A DNA stretch of 64,000 nt from Mongoliitalea lutea (GCF_014652135.1 NZ_BMYF01000013.1:62001-126000), one strand, 5' to 3'; numbered from the stretch's first letter, positions 9,250 through 17,793 are shown. A program made the numbers and translations. Notes: generated by a model not told the origin, from the letters alone.

Positions 9250-9296
9250 TTTTGACTACGATTTTTATCGTATATATTTGTACGAATAAAATCGTA
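9250..9296 (+). promoter_or_regulatory. Bacteroidota promoter with two BlaI-type operators
   Basis: Two 16-bp inverted repeats, TACGATTTTTATCGTA at 9257-9272 and TACGAATAAAATCGTA at 9281-9296, lie 24 bases apart centre to centre. The 8 bases between them, TATATTTG (9273-9280), match the Bacteroidota -7 element TAnnTTTG exactly, and TTTTG at 9250-9254 can serve as the -33 element with an 18-base spacer. One operator covers the spacer and the other the start region, so a BlaI dimer on each would block the promoter. The regulator gene starts 5 bases after the second repeat, so it probably represses itself. Confidence 0.8.
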
Positions 9297-9301
9297 GAAC
9301 T

Positions 9302-9676
9302 ATGGATGGTAAACCCACTGAGGCTGAATTAGAAATTTTGTCATTGCTATGGCAAATGGAGAATGCGACTGTTCGGGAAATCCATGAAAAGTTAGCTGAA
9401 ACCAAGGAGACAGGCTACACCACTACCCTAAAGATTATGCAAATCATGCATAGCAAAGGCATGTTGGGGAGGGATGAAGCCAATCGTACACATGTATATT
9501 ATCCTGCCGTTGCACAAGAGGCTACACAGAAGAGCTTGATCAAAAGCTTTGTTTCTGCTGCTTTCGCAGGTTCTTCGAAGGATTTGGTATTACAGGCGCT
9601 TGGTCAAGGGAAACCGACCAAGGAAGAAATTGATGAGATTCGGGCATTTTTGGATCACATGGAAAAATCGAACTAA
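9302..9676 (+). CDS. BlaI/MecI/CopY family transcriptional repressor
   Basis: The 124-residue protein has the winged-helix start PTEAELEILSLLWQMENATVREIHEKL and the recognition helix region TGYTTTLKIMQIMHSKGM typical of BlaI and MecI. The C-terminal part should mediate dimerisation. BlaI proteins repress their own operon and are inactivated by cleavage when a partner M56 protease is activated. The partner gene follows directly: the stop TAA and the next ATG share one base (TAATG at 9674-9678). Twin palindromes upstream fit as its operators. The genes controlled in addition to this operon cannot be told from the window. Confidence 0.92.
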   Translation: MDGKPTEAELEILSLLWQMENATVREIHEKLAETKETGYTTTLKIMQIMHSKGMLGRDEANRTHVYYPAVAQEATQKSLIKSFVSAAFAGSSKDLVLQALGQGKPTKEEIDEIRAFLDHMEKSN

Positions 9677-11793
9677 TGGAAAGCCTCAATCAATTGATAC
9701 CCCCTCAAATCCAAGAAGCCTTTGGATGGATGTTGATTCATTCCATTTGGCAAATTACATTGATGGGTTTACTTTTTTGGGGACTTTTCTTTTTGGGAAA
9801 AAATCTATCAGCCGCGAAGAAATATGTTGCTGGAATGATCTGTTTAGGGATTATTCCTGTCATGGCTTTCATCACTTTTGCTTGGCATATTGATGTGGTA
9901 ATGGATCAACCTATCGAAAATTTTACTTCTGAGCTTGGTTCCGAGGCTGTAAAGGAGTATATAATCGTTGAAGCGGATAAGCCTTCCAGTAATGATACCA
10001 CCACTTACTTAGAGAAGTATGTAAGTCCTTACATTCCATTTATGGTGAAAGGATGGGTGGTGGGTGTTTTTCTTTTCTTGCTCAGAACGGCAATGGGTTG
10101 GAGTAGCTTAAAAAATCTTCGTCACAGACCTGTGGAGCTATTGGATGGGCAGTGGCAAGAACTTTTTGATCGTGTTTTGAAAACTGCAAAACTCAGTTCT
10201 TTGGTTGGTATTTATAGCAGCAAGTTTGTTAGTGTACCCTTAACATTTGGGGTATGGAAACCTGTAATTCTTTTTCCGGCAGCTCTGCTTTTACAAATGA
10301 ATCCTGTTCAAGTAGAAGCTATACTCATGCATGAGCTGGCACATGTCAAGCGAAGAGATTACCTATGGAATTTTTTGCAGGTAATGACAGAGAATATCTT
10401 CTTTTTCCATCCAATTTGCTGGTGGATTACGAGCGAAATCCGAAGGCAGCGGGAGTTGGCGGCTGATGAGTGGGCAATTTCCCAAGGGGTAGCTCCCAAA
10501 GACTTGGCTAATGGGCTCGCCACTGTGGCTGTGTTTCAGCAACATCATGCAGTCCCTGAATTTGCTTTGGCCGCGAGCAAACCTAAACATCCAACTTTAG
10601 AACGCATCAAAAAATTATTAGGAGTTCAGAGTTCTCCTTCTCAACCAACTACTTTAACCACACTTGCCATGATTACAACCATCATTATTTCCGTTTTCCT
10701 CCTGGGGATGAATCAACCGGTCAACAGTCTACCTTCAAAATTGAATGAGGAAGTTAGCGTAAAACAACTATTTGCGGAGCATTTTGAGCTGAGGGACACT
10801 ATTCCTCCAATTCCAGATACGCTCACTGTACACCTTAAGAAGCCAGGCGCAATGCCTACAGTCGACTTTGAAATGGATTATCTATCAGATATGCCTATCA
10901 AAATGTTATCCTTTGAATGGCCTGACTTCAGTAATATGCCGATTATTTCTTTTGAGCCTGTAAGCCTTATGCCCTCTGTAGATTTATCTGGTTTATCCAA
11001 CCTGAATGGTTTTGCCTCATTACCTCAGGTTTCTCTTCAACCCATACCTGATTTGCAGCTTAAACCGATTTCTATCAAGCCAATAAAGCCTATTTCAATT
11101 CCAAGTTTAAATGGTCTAGAAACTCTAGGAACACCTAGAGATACTACCAAAAGCTCTCGTAAAGTTCAACGCTTGATTATTCATGGGATGTCTGACACCT
11201 TGGTTTTGCATTCTAAAAATCTACATGCAAAAATAGTAAAAGCGGACAGTGTGGTAGTGTTTCCTTTTTTCAAATTAGATTCACTTAGTAAGAGACAGAC
11301 TTCTATTTTCGAGAATTTAAAAATGGATAGTCTTTTCAATGGGGAAAATATTCGAAGAATTCGTTATGCAACTCAGTTTTCCATGGACTCTCTGGGGATA
11401 AAAAATCTCTTTTCAGATAGTTTGAAAACGAACCAAAATGGTTTAAATTTTTACTTCAAAGATCTTAGAAATTCCTCTTTTGAGGAACTTCAAGAACTAC
11501 TACAGGCTAGGAACAAGGAAAATGAGCAAAAGTTCAAGGAATGGCAGGAATACAGTAAGCCAACTTTTGAAGAACTAAACAAACAGCTACAGGCTAGACA
11601 GAAGGAAAGTCAGCAAAGGTTCAAAGATTGGCAAGATTCTAATAAGCTAACTTTAGAAGACCTCCAAAAGCAGCTTCAGGATTTGCAAAAAGAAAACGAG
11701 CAGAAAATGAAGGAGTGGCAGCAACAGCTAAAACTTATACAGGAAGAGATGCAGCAATTATTGAAGGAGCAGGGAAAGTCGGGGAAGAAGTGA
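9676..11793 (+). CDS. BlaR1-like M56 family membrane metallopeptidase with coiled-coil tail
   Basis: The 705-residue protein has membrane segments near residues 20-41, 48-70, 120-140 and 330-350, with a cytosolic M56 zinc-protease domain between them: HELAH (H219, E220, H223) and RELAADEWA supplying the third ligand. In BlaR1 systems this domain destroys the BlaI repressor after a signal. BlaR1 carries a penicillin-binding sensor after the last membrane helix; here about 350 periplasmic residues of low complexity follow instead, rich in Pro, Leu and Ser, ending in three 29-residue coiled-coil repeats (602-688). The signal sensed is therefore unlikely to be a beta-lactam bound by a PBP-like domain (inference). 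Gene order and one-base overlap tie it to the repressor gene. Confidence 0.88.
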   Translation: MESLNQLIPPQIQEAFGWMLIHSIWQITLMGLLFWGLFFLGKNLSAAKKYVAGMICLGIIPVMAFITFAWHIDVVMDQPIENFTSELGSEAVKEYIIVEADKPSSNDTTTYLEKYVSPYIPFMVKGWVVGVFLFLLRTAMGWSSLKNLRHRPVELLDGQWQELFDRVLKTAKLSSLVGIYSSKFVSVPLTFGVWKPVILFPAALLLQMNPVQVEAILMHELAHVKRRDYLWNFLQVMTENIFFFHPICWWITSEIRRQRELAADEWAISQGVAPKDLANGLATVAVFQQHHAVPEFALAASKPKHPTLERIKKLLGVQSSPSQPTTLTTLAMITTIIISVFLLGMNQPVNSLPSKLNEEVSVKQLFAEHFELRDTIPPIPDTLTVHLKKPGAMPTVDFEMDYLSDMPIKMLSFEWPDFSNMPIISFEPVSLMPSVDLSGLSNLNGFASLPQVSLQPIPDLQLKPISIKPIKPISIPSLNGLETLGTPRDTTKSSRKVQRLIIHGMSDTLVLHSKNLHAKIVKADSVVVFPFFKLDSLSKRQTSIFENLKMDSLFNGENIRRIRYATQFSMDSLGIKNLFSDSLKTNQNGLNFYFKDLRNSSFEELQELLQARNKENEQKFKEWQEYSKPTFEELNKQLQARQKESQQRFKDWQDSNKLTLEDLQKQLQDLQKENEQKMKEWQQQLKLIQEEMQQLLKEQGKSGKK
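11479..11739 (+). repeat. Three 87-bp tandem repeats encoding 29-residue coiled-coil units
   Basis: Within the M56 protein, residues 602-630, 631-659 and 660-688 align without gaps: each starts FEEL or LEDL, contains Q-L-Q-A-R/D-x-K-E and ends K-E/D-W-Q plus about eight residues. The pattern of Glu, Gln, Leu and Lys predicts a long charged helix outside the membrane domain. The three units differ at many positions, so the duplication is old. Confidence 0.75.
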
Positions 11794-11822
11794 AATCAAT
11801 ATGAGTTTCTCATTAGAATATA

Positions 11823-11854
11823 AAAAGGAGGTCGAATTTGATTGACCTCCTTTT
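11823..11854. terminator. Bidirectional Rho-independent terminator
   Basis: The arms AAAAGGAGGTC (11823-11833) and GACCTCCTTTT (11844-11854) pair perfectly around a 10-base loop. T runs lie on both strands, so the hairpin can end transcription of the M56 gene from the left and of the sugar dehydrogenase gene from the right. Confidence 0.85.
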
Positions 11855-11883
11855 CATTTGTTAAGTTTTGTTATGATCAAAAA

Positions 11884-13038
11884 TTAGCCTTGAGGAATCA
11901 ATTTCACCAATAAGCCAGTAGCTTCGACCAAGGCATAAATGTAGCCATCAGGGCTTTGAGATACTTGACGTACACGTCCGATTCCGCTCAGTAGGGTTTC
12001 TTCATGCGTTACCTCTGTACCATCCAATTCTAGTCGTGCAATCTGCATTCCTGCCAATCCAGCCACTAGCAAGTTTCCTTTCCAAGTAGGGTATCTGTCG
12101 GAGGTCACCAAAGCCATTCCGCAAGTAGCGATGGAAGGAACCCAGTAGGTTTTAGGTTGTTCCATGCCTTCTTTTTCAGTCAATTCTGTTAAAATGGTGC
12201 CATCATAATTGATTCCGTATGAAATTACGGGCCAGCCATAGTTCTTGCCCTTTTCGATCAAATTTAGCTCATCGCCACCTTTGGGCCCATGTTCTACAGC
12301 CCATAATCTATTGGTCTCTTTGTCATAAGCCATTCCTTGAATGTTTCGGTTACCAATACTCCAGATAGCACCTTTTGCATTTGGTTCATTGACAAACGGA
12401 TTGTCTGCGGGGATTCTCCCATCGTCATGTAGTCTGAGCACCTTACCATGATCATTATCCAATTCTTGTGCATTCATTGGTCTAGAGCCTTTATCTCCAT
12501 TAGCAAAGAACAGGTAGCCATCATTGTCAAAAACAATTCTGGACCCAAAGTGTCTTCCACCTCTCCATTCTGGGCCGCATACATAGATGTCTTCATAATC
12601 GGTGAAATCGGTTCCAGAAAGTTTACCCCGACCAATCACCAATACTTCTCCATCGCCTTGAGTTCGGGAATAGGCTAAATAAATCCAGCCATTGAAAGCA
12701 TAATCCGGGTGCAAAGCCACATCCAATAGGCCTGCCTGATTGATTTCTCTTACTTGAGGAAGTCCGCTGACTTTATCCCCTGTAAATTTATCATTTTCAA
12801 AAATCAACATTTCTCCAGCTCGTTCCACTACCAACATGCGTCCATCTGGAAGCCAAGTCATGCCCCAAGGACTGATGAAATCGGTGTATAAGGTGTCTAC
12901 TTTAAAATCAAGTTTTTCTGAACTGACGGCAAATGGATCAGGTTCAGCTGTGATGGTGGGTTCTTTGTCTGCACAGGATACAGCACTGAAGCCGATCAGT
13001 CCTGCTACCAGTAAAGTCAAGTATCTTCTTTTTTTCAT
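11884..13038 (-). CDS. PQQ-dependent sugar (aldose / sorbosone-type) dehydrogenase, lipoprotein
   Basis: The 384-residue protein has a lipoprotein signal with lipobox ending at C22 (FSAVSC), so it is probably anchored in the outer or inner membrane facing the periplasm. The mature part is a six-bladed propeller of the glucose/sorbosone dehydrogenase family: PWGMTWLPDGRMLVVERAG, the ALHPDYAFNGWIYLAYSR strand, RHFGSRIVFDNDGYLFFANGD and WAVEHGPKGGDELN are family signatures for PQQ and calcium binding. It oxidises aldoses or related sugars and passes electrons on to a soluble acceptor or quinone. The substrate cannot be read from sequence. It is a single gene ending at a shared terminator. Confidence 0.88.
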   Translation of the reverse strand: MKKRRYLTLLVAGLIGFSAVSCADKEPTITAEPDPFAVSSEKLDFKVDTLYTDFISPWGMTWLPDGRMLVVERAGEMLIFENDKFTGDKVSGLPQVREINQAGLLDVALHPDYAFNGWIYLAYSRTQGDGEVLVIGRGKLSGTDFTDYEDIYVCGPEWRGGRHFGSRIVFDNDGYLFFANGDKGSRPMNAQELDNDHGKVLRLHDDGRIPADNPFVNEPNAKGAIWSIGNRNIQGMAYDKETNRLWAVEHGPKGGDELNLIEKGKNYGWPVISYGINYDGTILTELTEKEGMEQPKTYWVPSIATCGMALVTSDRYPTWKGNLLVAGLAGMQIARLELDGTEVTHEETLLSGIGRVRQVSQSPDGYIYALVEATGLLVKLIPQG

Positions 13039-13269
13039 GAGTTTGTGATTTGTTGTCCAGTTTTACTGCGATTACCAACATCCAGAATCAATGAGATTCT
13101 GATGCTAGTTGAATATATTTGTATTCTTTTTTTAATACTTTCATCTGTAAAAGTACTGATTTTTGGCCCATTTTGTTCGAATGAATTGATAGACGGAAAG
13201 CTTTTGACCTTGAAGGCTTTTGATTTTGACTAGAGGAAAGTAACTTAGCTTTTCACAAATCAGCTACCC

Positions 13270-14394
13270 ATGCATAACCAAATCTGGATCATGAGCTCGA
13301 CTTTTGATCAGCTCAGCTTAGACCAAACGATTCTTAAAGCCCAAGAGGCGGGTGTTCAAGGATTGGATCTTTGTGTTTTTAGAAAAGATGGTACGCGAAA
13401 TGACTTTGTCGCCACACATTTGGATTATGAAAACTTTGATGCGGAAACTGCAAAAGGGATTCTTGAAAAATTTAATGCTGCCAACCTTCGGCTATCGATC
13501 GGCGCTTTTGATAACCTGATAGGTGGGGATCCTGTTCAGCGCAGATTAAATCAGAATCATTTGCTTCGCTTGATTCGTATGGCCCATTTATTAGGGGGAG
13601 ATGACAATGATGTAAAAGTAGGGACTTTTGTGGGATGTAACCACGAATTGGGCGATCAAGAGAATGGCTTTGAAAAAAACCTATTGGAATACCAAAAGGT
13701 ATTTGAACCCATTATCCGATATGCCGATGATTTGGGCGTAAGTATTTTGTATGAAAACTGTCCCATGGAGGGCTGGAGGTCTTCGGGCTATTGGGGTACT
13801 TTCAATAATTTGCCAGGTGTATTGGCTGCAAGAAAGTTGATGTACGAGCTGATCCCTTACAAAAATCATGGGGAGATTTATGATCCCTCTCATGATATTT
13901 GGCAGCATACCGATCCTTTGGCTGTGATTCAGCATACGGATATGGACCGATTAAAGCGGATTCACGTGAAGTCAACAAGAAATATCTCCGATCCGTTTTG
14001 GGGAAATATGTACGCGATGCAGCGTGTTAATCCTGATTTGGCAGCTCAAGCGGGAGTTCCTATTTCCACCAACCCTTGGGATCGGCATCATTATGAGGCT
14101 ACTTTACCGGGTTTTGGTTTGGGAGATCATTTGGATTGGAGAGCTTTTGTGGAGTTGTTGCAGCAAAAGGGTTTTACAGGGCCTTTTGAAATCGAGAATG
14201 AAGCCAAGCTATCCAAGCAGACAGGCAATATGGGTGCCATCATGCAAGGCATCAAAGCTGCGGTGAATAACCTTGCGCCATTGCTATATCCATTGACTGA
14301 AGCGGGATTTGTATATCCAAAATCTATGGTGGAACCGTTGAAAGATGTGCAGCGAAAAGATATCCCGGTGGTGACAATGGAGGAGTTGGGGTAA
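13270..14394 (+). CDS. Sugar phosphate isomerase/epimerase-like TIM-barrel protein
   Basis: The 374-residue protein shows the xylose-isomerase-like TIM-barrel pattern (AP endonuclease 2 family): QEAGVQGLDLC near the start, a metal-ligand glutamate in SILYENCPMEGW, HGEIYDPSHDI, IHVKST and the late glutamate in FEIENEA. These are the usual metal-binding strands. Such enzymes isomerise or epimerise sugars or inositol derivatives; the particular substrate is unknown. The ATG at 13270 follows an A-rich stretch. A TATATTTG box (13114-13121) lies 150 bases upstream but without a good -33 element. The gene stands alone; its 3' end runs into the repeat array. Confidence 0.8.
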   Translation: MHNQIWIMSSTFDQLSLDQTILKAQEAGVQGLDLCVFRKDGTRNDFVATHLDYENFDAETAKGILEKFNAANLRLSIGAFDNLIGGDPVQRRLNQNHLLRLIRMAHLLGGDDNDVKVGTFVGCNHELGDQENGFEKNLLEYQKVFEPIIRYADDLGVSILYENCPMEGWRSSGYWGTFNNLPGVLAARKLMYELIPYKNHGEIYDPSHDIWQHTDPLAVIQHTDMDRLKRIHVKSTRNISDPFWGNMYAMQRVNPDLAAQAGVPISTNPWDRHHYEATLPGFGLGDHLDWRAFVELLQQKGFTGPFEIENEAKLSKQTGNMGAIMQGIKAAVNNLAPLLYPLTEAGFVYPKSMVEPLKDVQRKDIPVVTMEELG

Positions 14395-14397
14395 GTT

Positions 14398-15160
14398 TAG
14401 AGGGGAGATTCGAGAGTTTAGACTCAAGAGGCAAGAAGCAAGAGCCAAGAAACAGATTCTGGTAGTAAAAACACGAATAGGTAATCTACGACTTACGAAA
14501 CCGTTGACCGTGGACTGTCGTCCGCTGACTTCCCTATGCTGGCTTCGACTTCGCTCAGCCACCAATCACTACATATGTACCAAGTATAAAGTACCAAGAA
14601 CCAAGTAGGGATTCTGGTAGTAAAAACACGAATAGGTAATCTACGACTTACGAAACCGTTGACCGTGGACTGTCGTCCGTTCACTTCCCTATGCTGGCTT
14701 CGACTTCGCTCAGCCACCAATCACTACATATGTACCAAGTATAAAGTACCAAGAACCAAGTAGGGATTCTGGTAGTAAAAACACGAATATGTAATCTACG
14801 ACTTACGAAACCGTTGACCGTGGACTGTCGTCCGTTGACTTCCCTATGCTGGCTTCGACTTCGGTCAGCCACTAATTACTGTAGATGTACAAAGTACCAA
14901 GTACCAAGAGCCAAGTAGGGATTCTGGTAGTAAAAACACGAATAGGTATTCTACGACTTACGAAACTGTCGACCGTGGACTGTCGTCCGTTCACTTCCCT
15001 ATGCTGGCTTCGACTTCGCTCAGCCACCAATTATTGTAGATGTACCAAGTACCAAGTACTAAGTACCAAGTAGGGATACTCGTAGTGAAAACACGAATAG
15101 GTAGTCTACGACTTACGAAACCGTTGACAGTGGACTGTCGTCCGTGGACTTCCACCACTA
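14398..15160 (+). repeat. Tandem array of a 155-bp repeat (about 4.5 units)
   Basis: After a purine-rich leader (14398-14455), the motif GGTAGTAAAAACACGAATAG starts units at 14461, 14616, 14771 and 14926, with a diverged unit at 15081: exactly 155 bases each time. Every unit contains, in order, TACGACTTACGAAACC, GTGGACTGTCG, the arm-like GGCTTCGACTTCGCTCAGCC, and microrepeats of GTACCAAG. Neighbouring units differ by only a few bases. Long open frames cross the array on both strands only because the period is not a multiple of three-free of stops; none resembles a protein. The array lies directly upstream of the HipA-like gene and may contain its promoter. Confidence 0.9.
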
Positions 15161-15220
15161 GTCAGTCAAGCAACTTTTCACCAATCCCTATTATCTTTGT
15201 CAAGAAAAACAGACAACTAT

Positions 15221-16024
15221 ATGTCGAATTCCATAGAACAGCCATTCTTGAGGACCGTGCAAGTGATGCGCTATGTAATGCCTTTGAGGGAGGGGGGGTC
15301 GCTACCTGCCTTGGCAGATGCAGATGATGGGTTTAGCTATGTGCTCAAATTCAAAGGTGCCGGTCAACGGGAGAAGGCACTAATTGCTGAATTGCTGGGA
15401 GGTGAGATAGCCAGAGTCTTGGGTTTAAAGGTGCCTGAGTTGGTGTTTGCCAATCTGGATGAAGCTTTTGGGAGGTCTGAGGGAGATGAGGAAATACAGG
15501 ATTTGCTGAAAGGCAGTCAGGGCTTGAATTTGGCACTTCATTTTTTGTCCAAGGCGCTGACTTATGACCCTGGGGCTACTGCAATAGATTCAGTATTGGC
15601 TTCTAAAATTGTATGGTTAGACGCATTTATTACCAATGTGGACCGCAGCTTCCGTAATACCAATATGCTTTGGTGGAATAGAGAATTGTGGCTGATCGAT
15701 CATGGAGCTTCTTTTCTTTTTCATCATGCGTGGGATAATTGGGAGAAACAGGCTTTGAGTTCATTTCCTATGATCAAAGACCATGTGCTGCTTCCCAAGG
15801 CTTCGCAGCTTTCAGAAGTCGATCATGAAATGAAGGTCTTGATTACAGAAGAGAAGCTAGATCAATTGGTATCTCTAATTCCAGATGAATGGATTCTGGC
15901 ATCAAGGGATGTGGAAACAGCCGAAGAGGGTAAAGCTGTCTATGCTAGTTTTTTGAAGACCCGTCTGAATAATTCTGAAAACTTTATCAAAGGAGCTGAA
16001 GATGCAAGGAAAGCACTTATATGA
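15221..16024 (+). CDS. HipA family kinase
   Basis: The ATG at 15221 gives 267 residues; a TTG at 15197 is possible but less likely. The protein kinase-like fold is recognisable: YVLKFKGAGQ with the ATP-anchoring lysine, then the catalytic and metal-binding stretch DAFITNVDRSFRNTN followed by LWLIDHGASF, the equivalents of the catalytic Asp/Asn and the DFG-like Asp. It is shorter than classical HipA (about 440 residues) and lacks its N-terminal subdomain. It overlaps the downstream DUF3037 gene by 23 bases. HipA kinases phosphorylate targets such as glutamyl-tRNA synthetase; the target here is unknown. There is no HipB-type repressor beside it. Confidence 0.82.
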   Translation: MSNSIEQPFLRTVQVMRYVMPLREGGSLPALADADDGFSYVLKFKGAGQREKALIAELLGGEIARVLGLKVPELVFANLDEAFGRSEGDEEIQDLLKGSQGLNLALHFLSKALTYDPGATAIDSVLASKIVWLDAFITNVDRSFRNTNMLWWNRELWLIDHGASFLFHHAWDNWEKQALSSFPMIKDHVLLPKASQLSEVDHEMKVLITEEKLDQLVSLIPDEWILASRDVETAEEGKAVYASFLKTRLNNSENFIKGAEDARKALI

Positions 16025-16385
16025 ATATGCTGTCCTCCGCATCGTACCTAGGGTAGAGCGTGAGGAGTTTGTCAATGTGGGGGTCTTGGTCTGCTGTAAG
16101 CGAAAGGATTTCCTGGTTTGTAAGGTAAATCCGGACTTAACTAAAGTTCTTGCCTTGGATGCTGAGGCAGATTTAGAAGTGTTAAAAGGGTACTTGGAGT
16201 CTTTTGTTGGCATATGTAAAGGAACAAATACGGGCAGTCCCATTGCCCAGCACGATGCGCCGGCCCGCTTCCGATGGTTGACGGCTAACAGGAGTTCCAT
16301 GATCCAAACCTCCAGGCCTCACGGAGGATTTACGGAGGATTTGGAACAGACGCTTGAAGAGTTGTATGTGGGGTTTGTGGAATGA
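16002..16385 (+). CDS. DUF3037 domain-containing protein, partner of HipA-like kinase
   Basis: The 127-residue protein begins MQGKHLYEYAVLRIVPRVEREEFVNVGVLV, the signature of DUF3037, and includes PARFRWLTANRSSMIQTS near residue 87. The family is repeatedly found next to HipA-like kinases and its function is not established. The start lies inside the end of the kinase gene (23-base overlap), so the two proteins are probably made in a fixed ratio. It is tempting to see it as an antitoxin or adaptor, but this is inference. The second 155-bp repeat array begins right after its stop. Confidence 0.8.
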   Translation: MQGKHLYEYAVLRIVPRVEREEFVNVGVLVCCKRKDFLVCKVNPDLTKVLALDAEADLEVLKGYLESFVGICKGTNTGSPIAQHDAPARFRWLTANRSSMIQTSRPHGGFTEDLEQTLEELYVGFVE

Positions 16386-16890
16386 GTAGGAGAAGCGGGT
16401 TTAGAAGCGAGAGATTAGAAGCGAGAAGCGAGGAGCGAGAAGCTAGAGATTAGACAAAGAAACAAGTACTAAGTAGGGAGCGGGTAATAGAAACACGAAT
16501 AGGTAATCTACGACTTACGAAACCATTGACCTTGGACTGTGGACCGTTGACTTCCCTATGCTGGCTTCGACTTCGCTCAGCCACCAATTATTGTAGATGT
16601 ACCAAGTACTAAGAACCAAGTACCAAGTAGGGATTCTGGTAGTAAAAACACGAATAGGTAATCTACGACTTACGAAACCGTTGACAGTGGACTGTCGACC
16701 GTTGACTTCCCTATGCTGGCTTCGACTTCGCTCAGACACCAATTACTGTACGAAGTACCAAGTACTAAGAACCAAGTACCAAGTAGGGATTCTGGTAGTA
16801 AAAACATGAATAGGCAATCTACATCAAACGAAACCGTTGACTGTCGACGGTCGACTGTGGACTTCCCGCTACTAATCAACCAATCACTAA
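16386..16890 (+). repeat. Second array of the 155-bp repeat (about 2.5 units)
   Basis: A purine-rich segment made of GCGAGA/AGATTAGA microrepeats (16388-16457) is followed by units of the same 155-bp repeat as at 14.4-15.2 kb, in the same orientation, starting at 16483, 16638 and 16794; the last is diverged and stops near 16890. The HipA-like/DUF3037 pair thus sits between two arrays. The region up to the next gene at 16962 shows nothing else recognisable. Confidence 0.88.
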
Positions 16891-16961
16891 TTTTTTACCT
16901 GCCATATTTCTTCAACTCAACTTTATTTCCTACTTTTGCGGCCTTATTGGGAAAGGACTGC

Positions 16962-17672
16962 ATGAAAAAAATTGATTTTAAGGACTTGATTCTGTTTGAA
17001 AACGAGGATTACCTTGTCATCAATAAGCCTCCCTATTTATCGACATTGGAAGATCGGCATGAAGCCCAGAATATTCTGGAACTTGCCAGAGGTTACACCC
17101 CAGATGCCCAGGTGTGTCACCGACTGGATAAGGAGACTTCGGGATGCCTAGTGATCGCCAAACACCAGGATGCTTATCGGAACATCGCTATCCAGTTTGA
17201 GGACCGAAAAGTCAGTAAAATTTACCATGCAGTAGTGGATGGAATTCATGAGTTCAGCAATGAATTGGTGGATCGTAATATTCACGCAACCAATAAAGGC
17301 ATCGCCAAGATAACGAAAGAAGGCAAGCCTGCACAGACGGTTTTCAATACCCTCAAGACTTACTTTGCTCATTCCTTGATCGAATGTAAGCCTATCACCG
17401 GAAGATTGCATCAGATTCGGGTTCATTTGGCCCATCTGAAAGCTCCGATTTGTGGGGATGATACCTATGGAGGAAAGCCATTGTACTTATCTGCCTTAAA
17501 ACGGCGGTTTAACCTTAAAAAAGGCACGGATGAACTCCCCATCATGCAGCGGGTTTCCCTCCATGCGTCCGCCATCGGGTTTAAAGGCTTGAAGGAAGAG
17601 ACTATTGCTATAGAAGCTCCTTATCCTAAAGACTTTGACGTATTGGTCAAGCAGCTGGAGAAAAACGGCTAA
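16962..17672 (+). CDS. RluA family pseudouridine synthase
   Basis: An open frame extends upstream into the repeat array, but homology-like sequence starts at the ATG at 16962 (MKKIDFKDLILFENEDYLVI), giving 236 residues. The catalytic aspartate is D56 in CHRLDKETSG, and PITGRLHQIRVHLAHL is the second family motif. There is no S4 domain, so it is a short RluA-type enzyme that changes uridine to pseudouridine in rRNA or tRNA. The exact target position cannot be told. It ends 120 bases before rplM, with a promoter for the ribosomal operon in between. Confidence 0.9.
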   Translation: MKKIDFKDLILFENEDYLVINKPPYLSTLEDRHEAQNILELARGYTPDAQVCHRLDKETSGCLVIAKHQDAYRNIAIQFEDRKVSKIYHAVVDGIHEFSNELVDRNIHATNKGIAKITKEGKPAQTVFNTLKTYFAHSLIECKPITGRLHQIRVHLAHLKAPICGDDTYGGKPLYLSALKRRFNLKKGTDELPIMQRVSLHASAIGFKGLKEETIAIEAPYPKDFDVLVKQLEKNG

Positions 17673-17704
17673 CATGAAGAAAATGTGGGTAATAATGTTG
17701 TTTC

Positions 17705-17737
17705 TTTTGCATGTAAAAGAAATTACTTCTATCTTTG
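17705..17737 (+). promoter_or_regulatory. Promoter of the rplM-rpsI-rpsB-tsf operon
   Basis: TTTTG at 17705-17709 and TATCTTTG at 17730-17737, separated by 20 bases, match the Bacteroidota housekeeping promoter (TTTG, 19-21 bases, TAnnTTTG). Transcription would start near 17743, giving a 5' leader of about 50 bases before the GTG start of rplM. Confidence 0.75.
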
Positions 17738-17793
17738 TGTCCCTTTTTGGGGGTGGAATATATTTAACAAGCTAATAATTAAACATTTACACA

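Noticed and set aside
9549-9893. 114-codon frame overlapping the BlaI/M56 junction
   Set aside because: It is out of frame with two well-supported genes, and the two real frames overlap by only one base.
14398-15160. CRISPR array
   Set aside because: The units are 155 bp and nearly identical along their whole length with no unique spacers, and no cas genes are nearby.
14284-15327. Long open frames on both strands across the 155-bp repeat array
   Set aside because: They exist because the repeat happens to have few stops; their products repeat the same low-complexity sequence and match no protein type. The frames are not real genes.
16713-16961. Extra N-terminal 83 residues of the RluA-type synthase
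   Set aside because: The extension lies inside the second repeat array and does not look like protein; the family start is the ATG at 16962.
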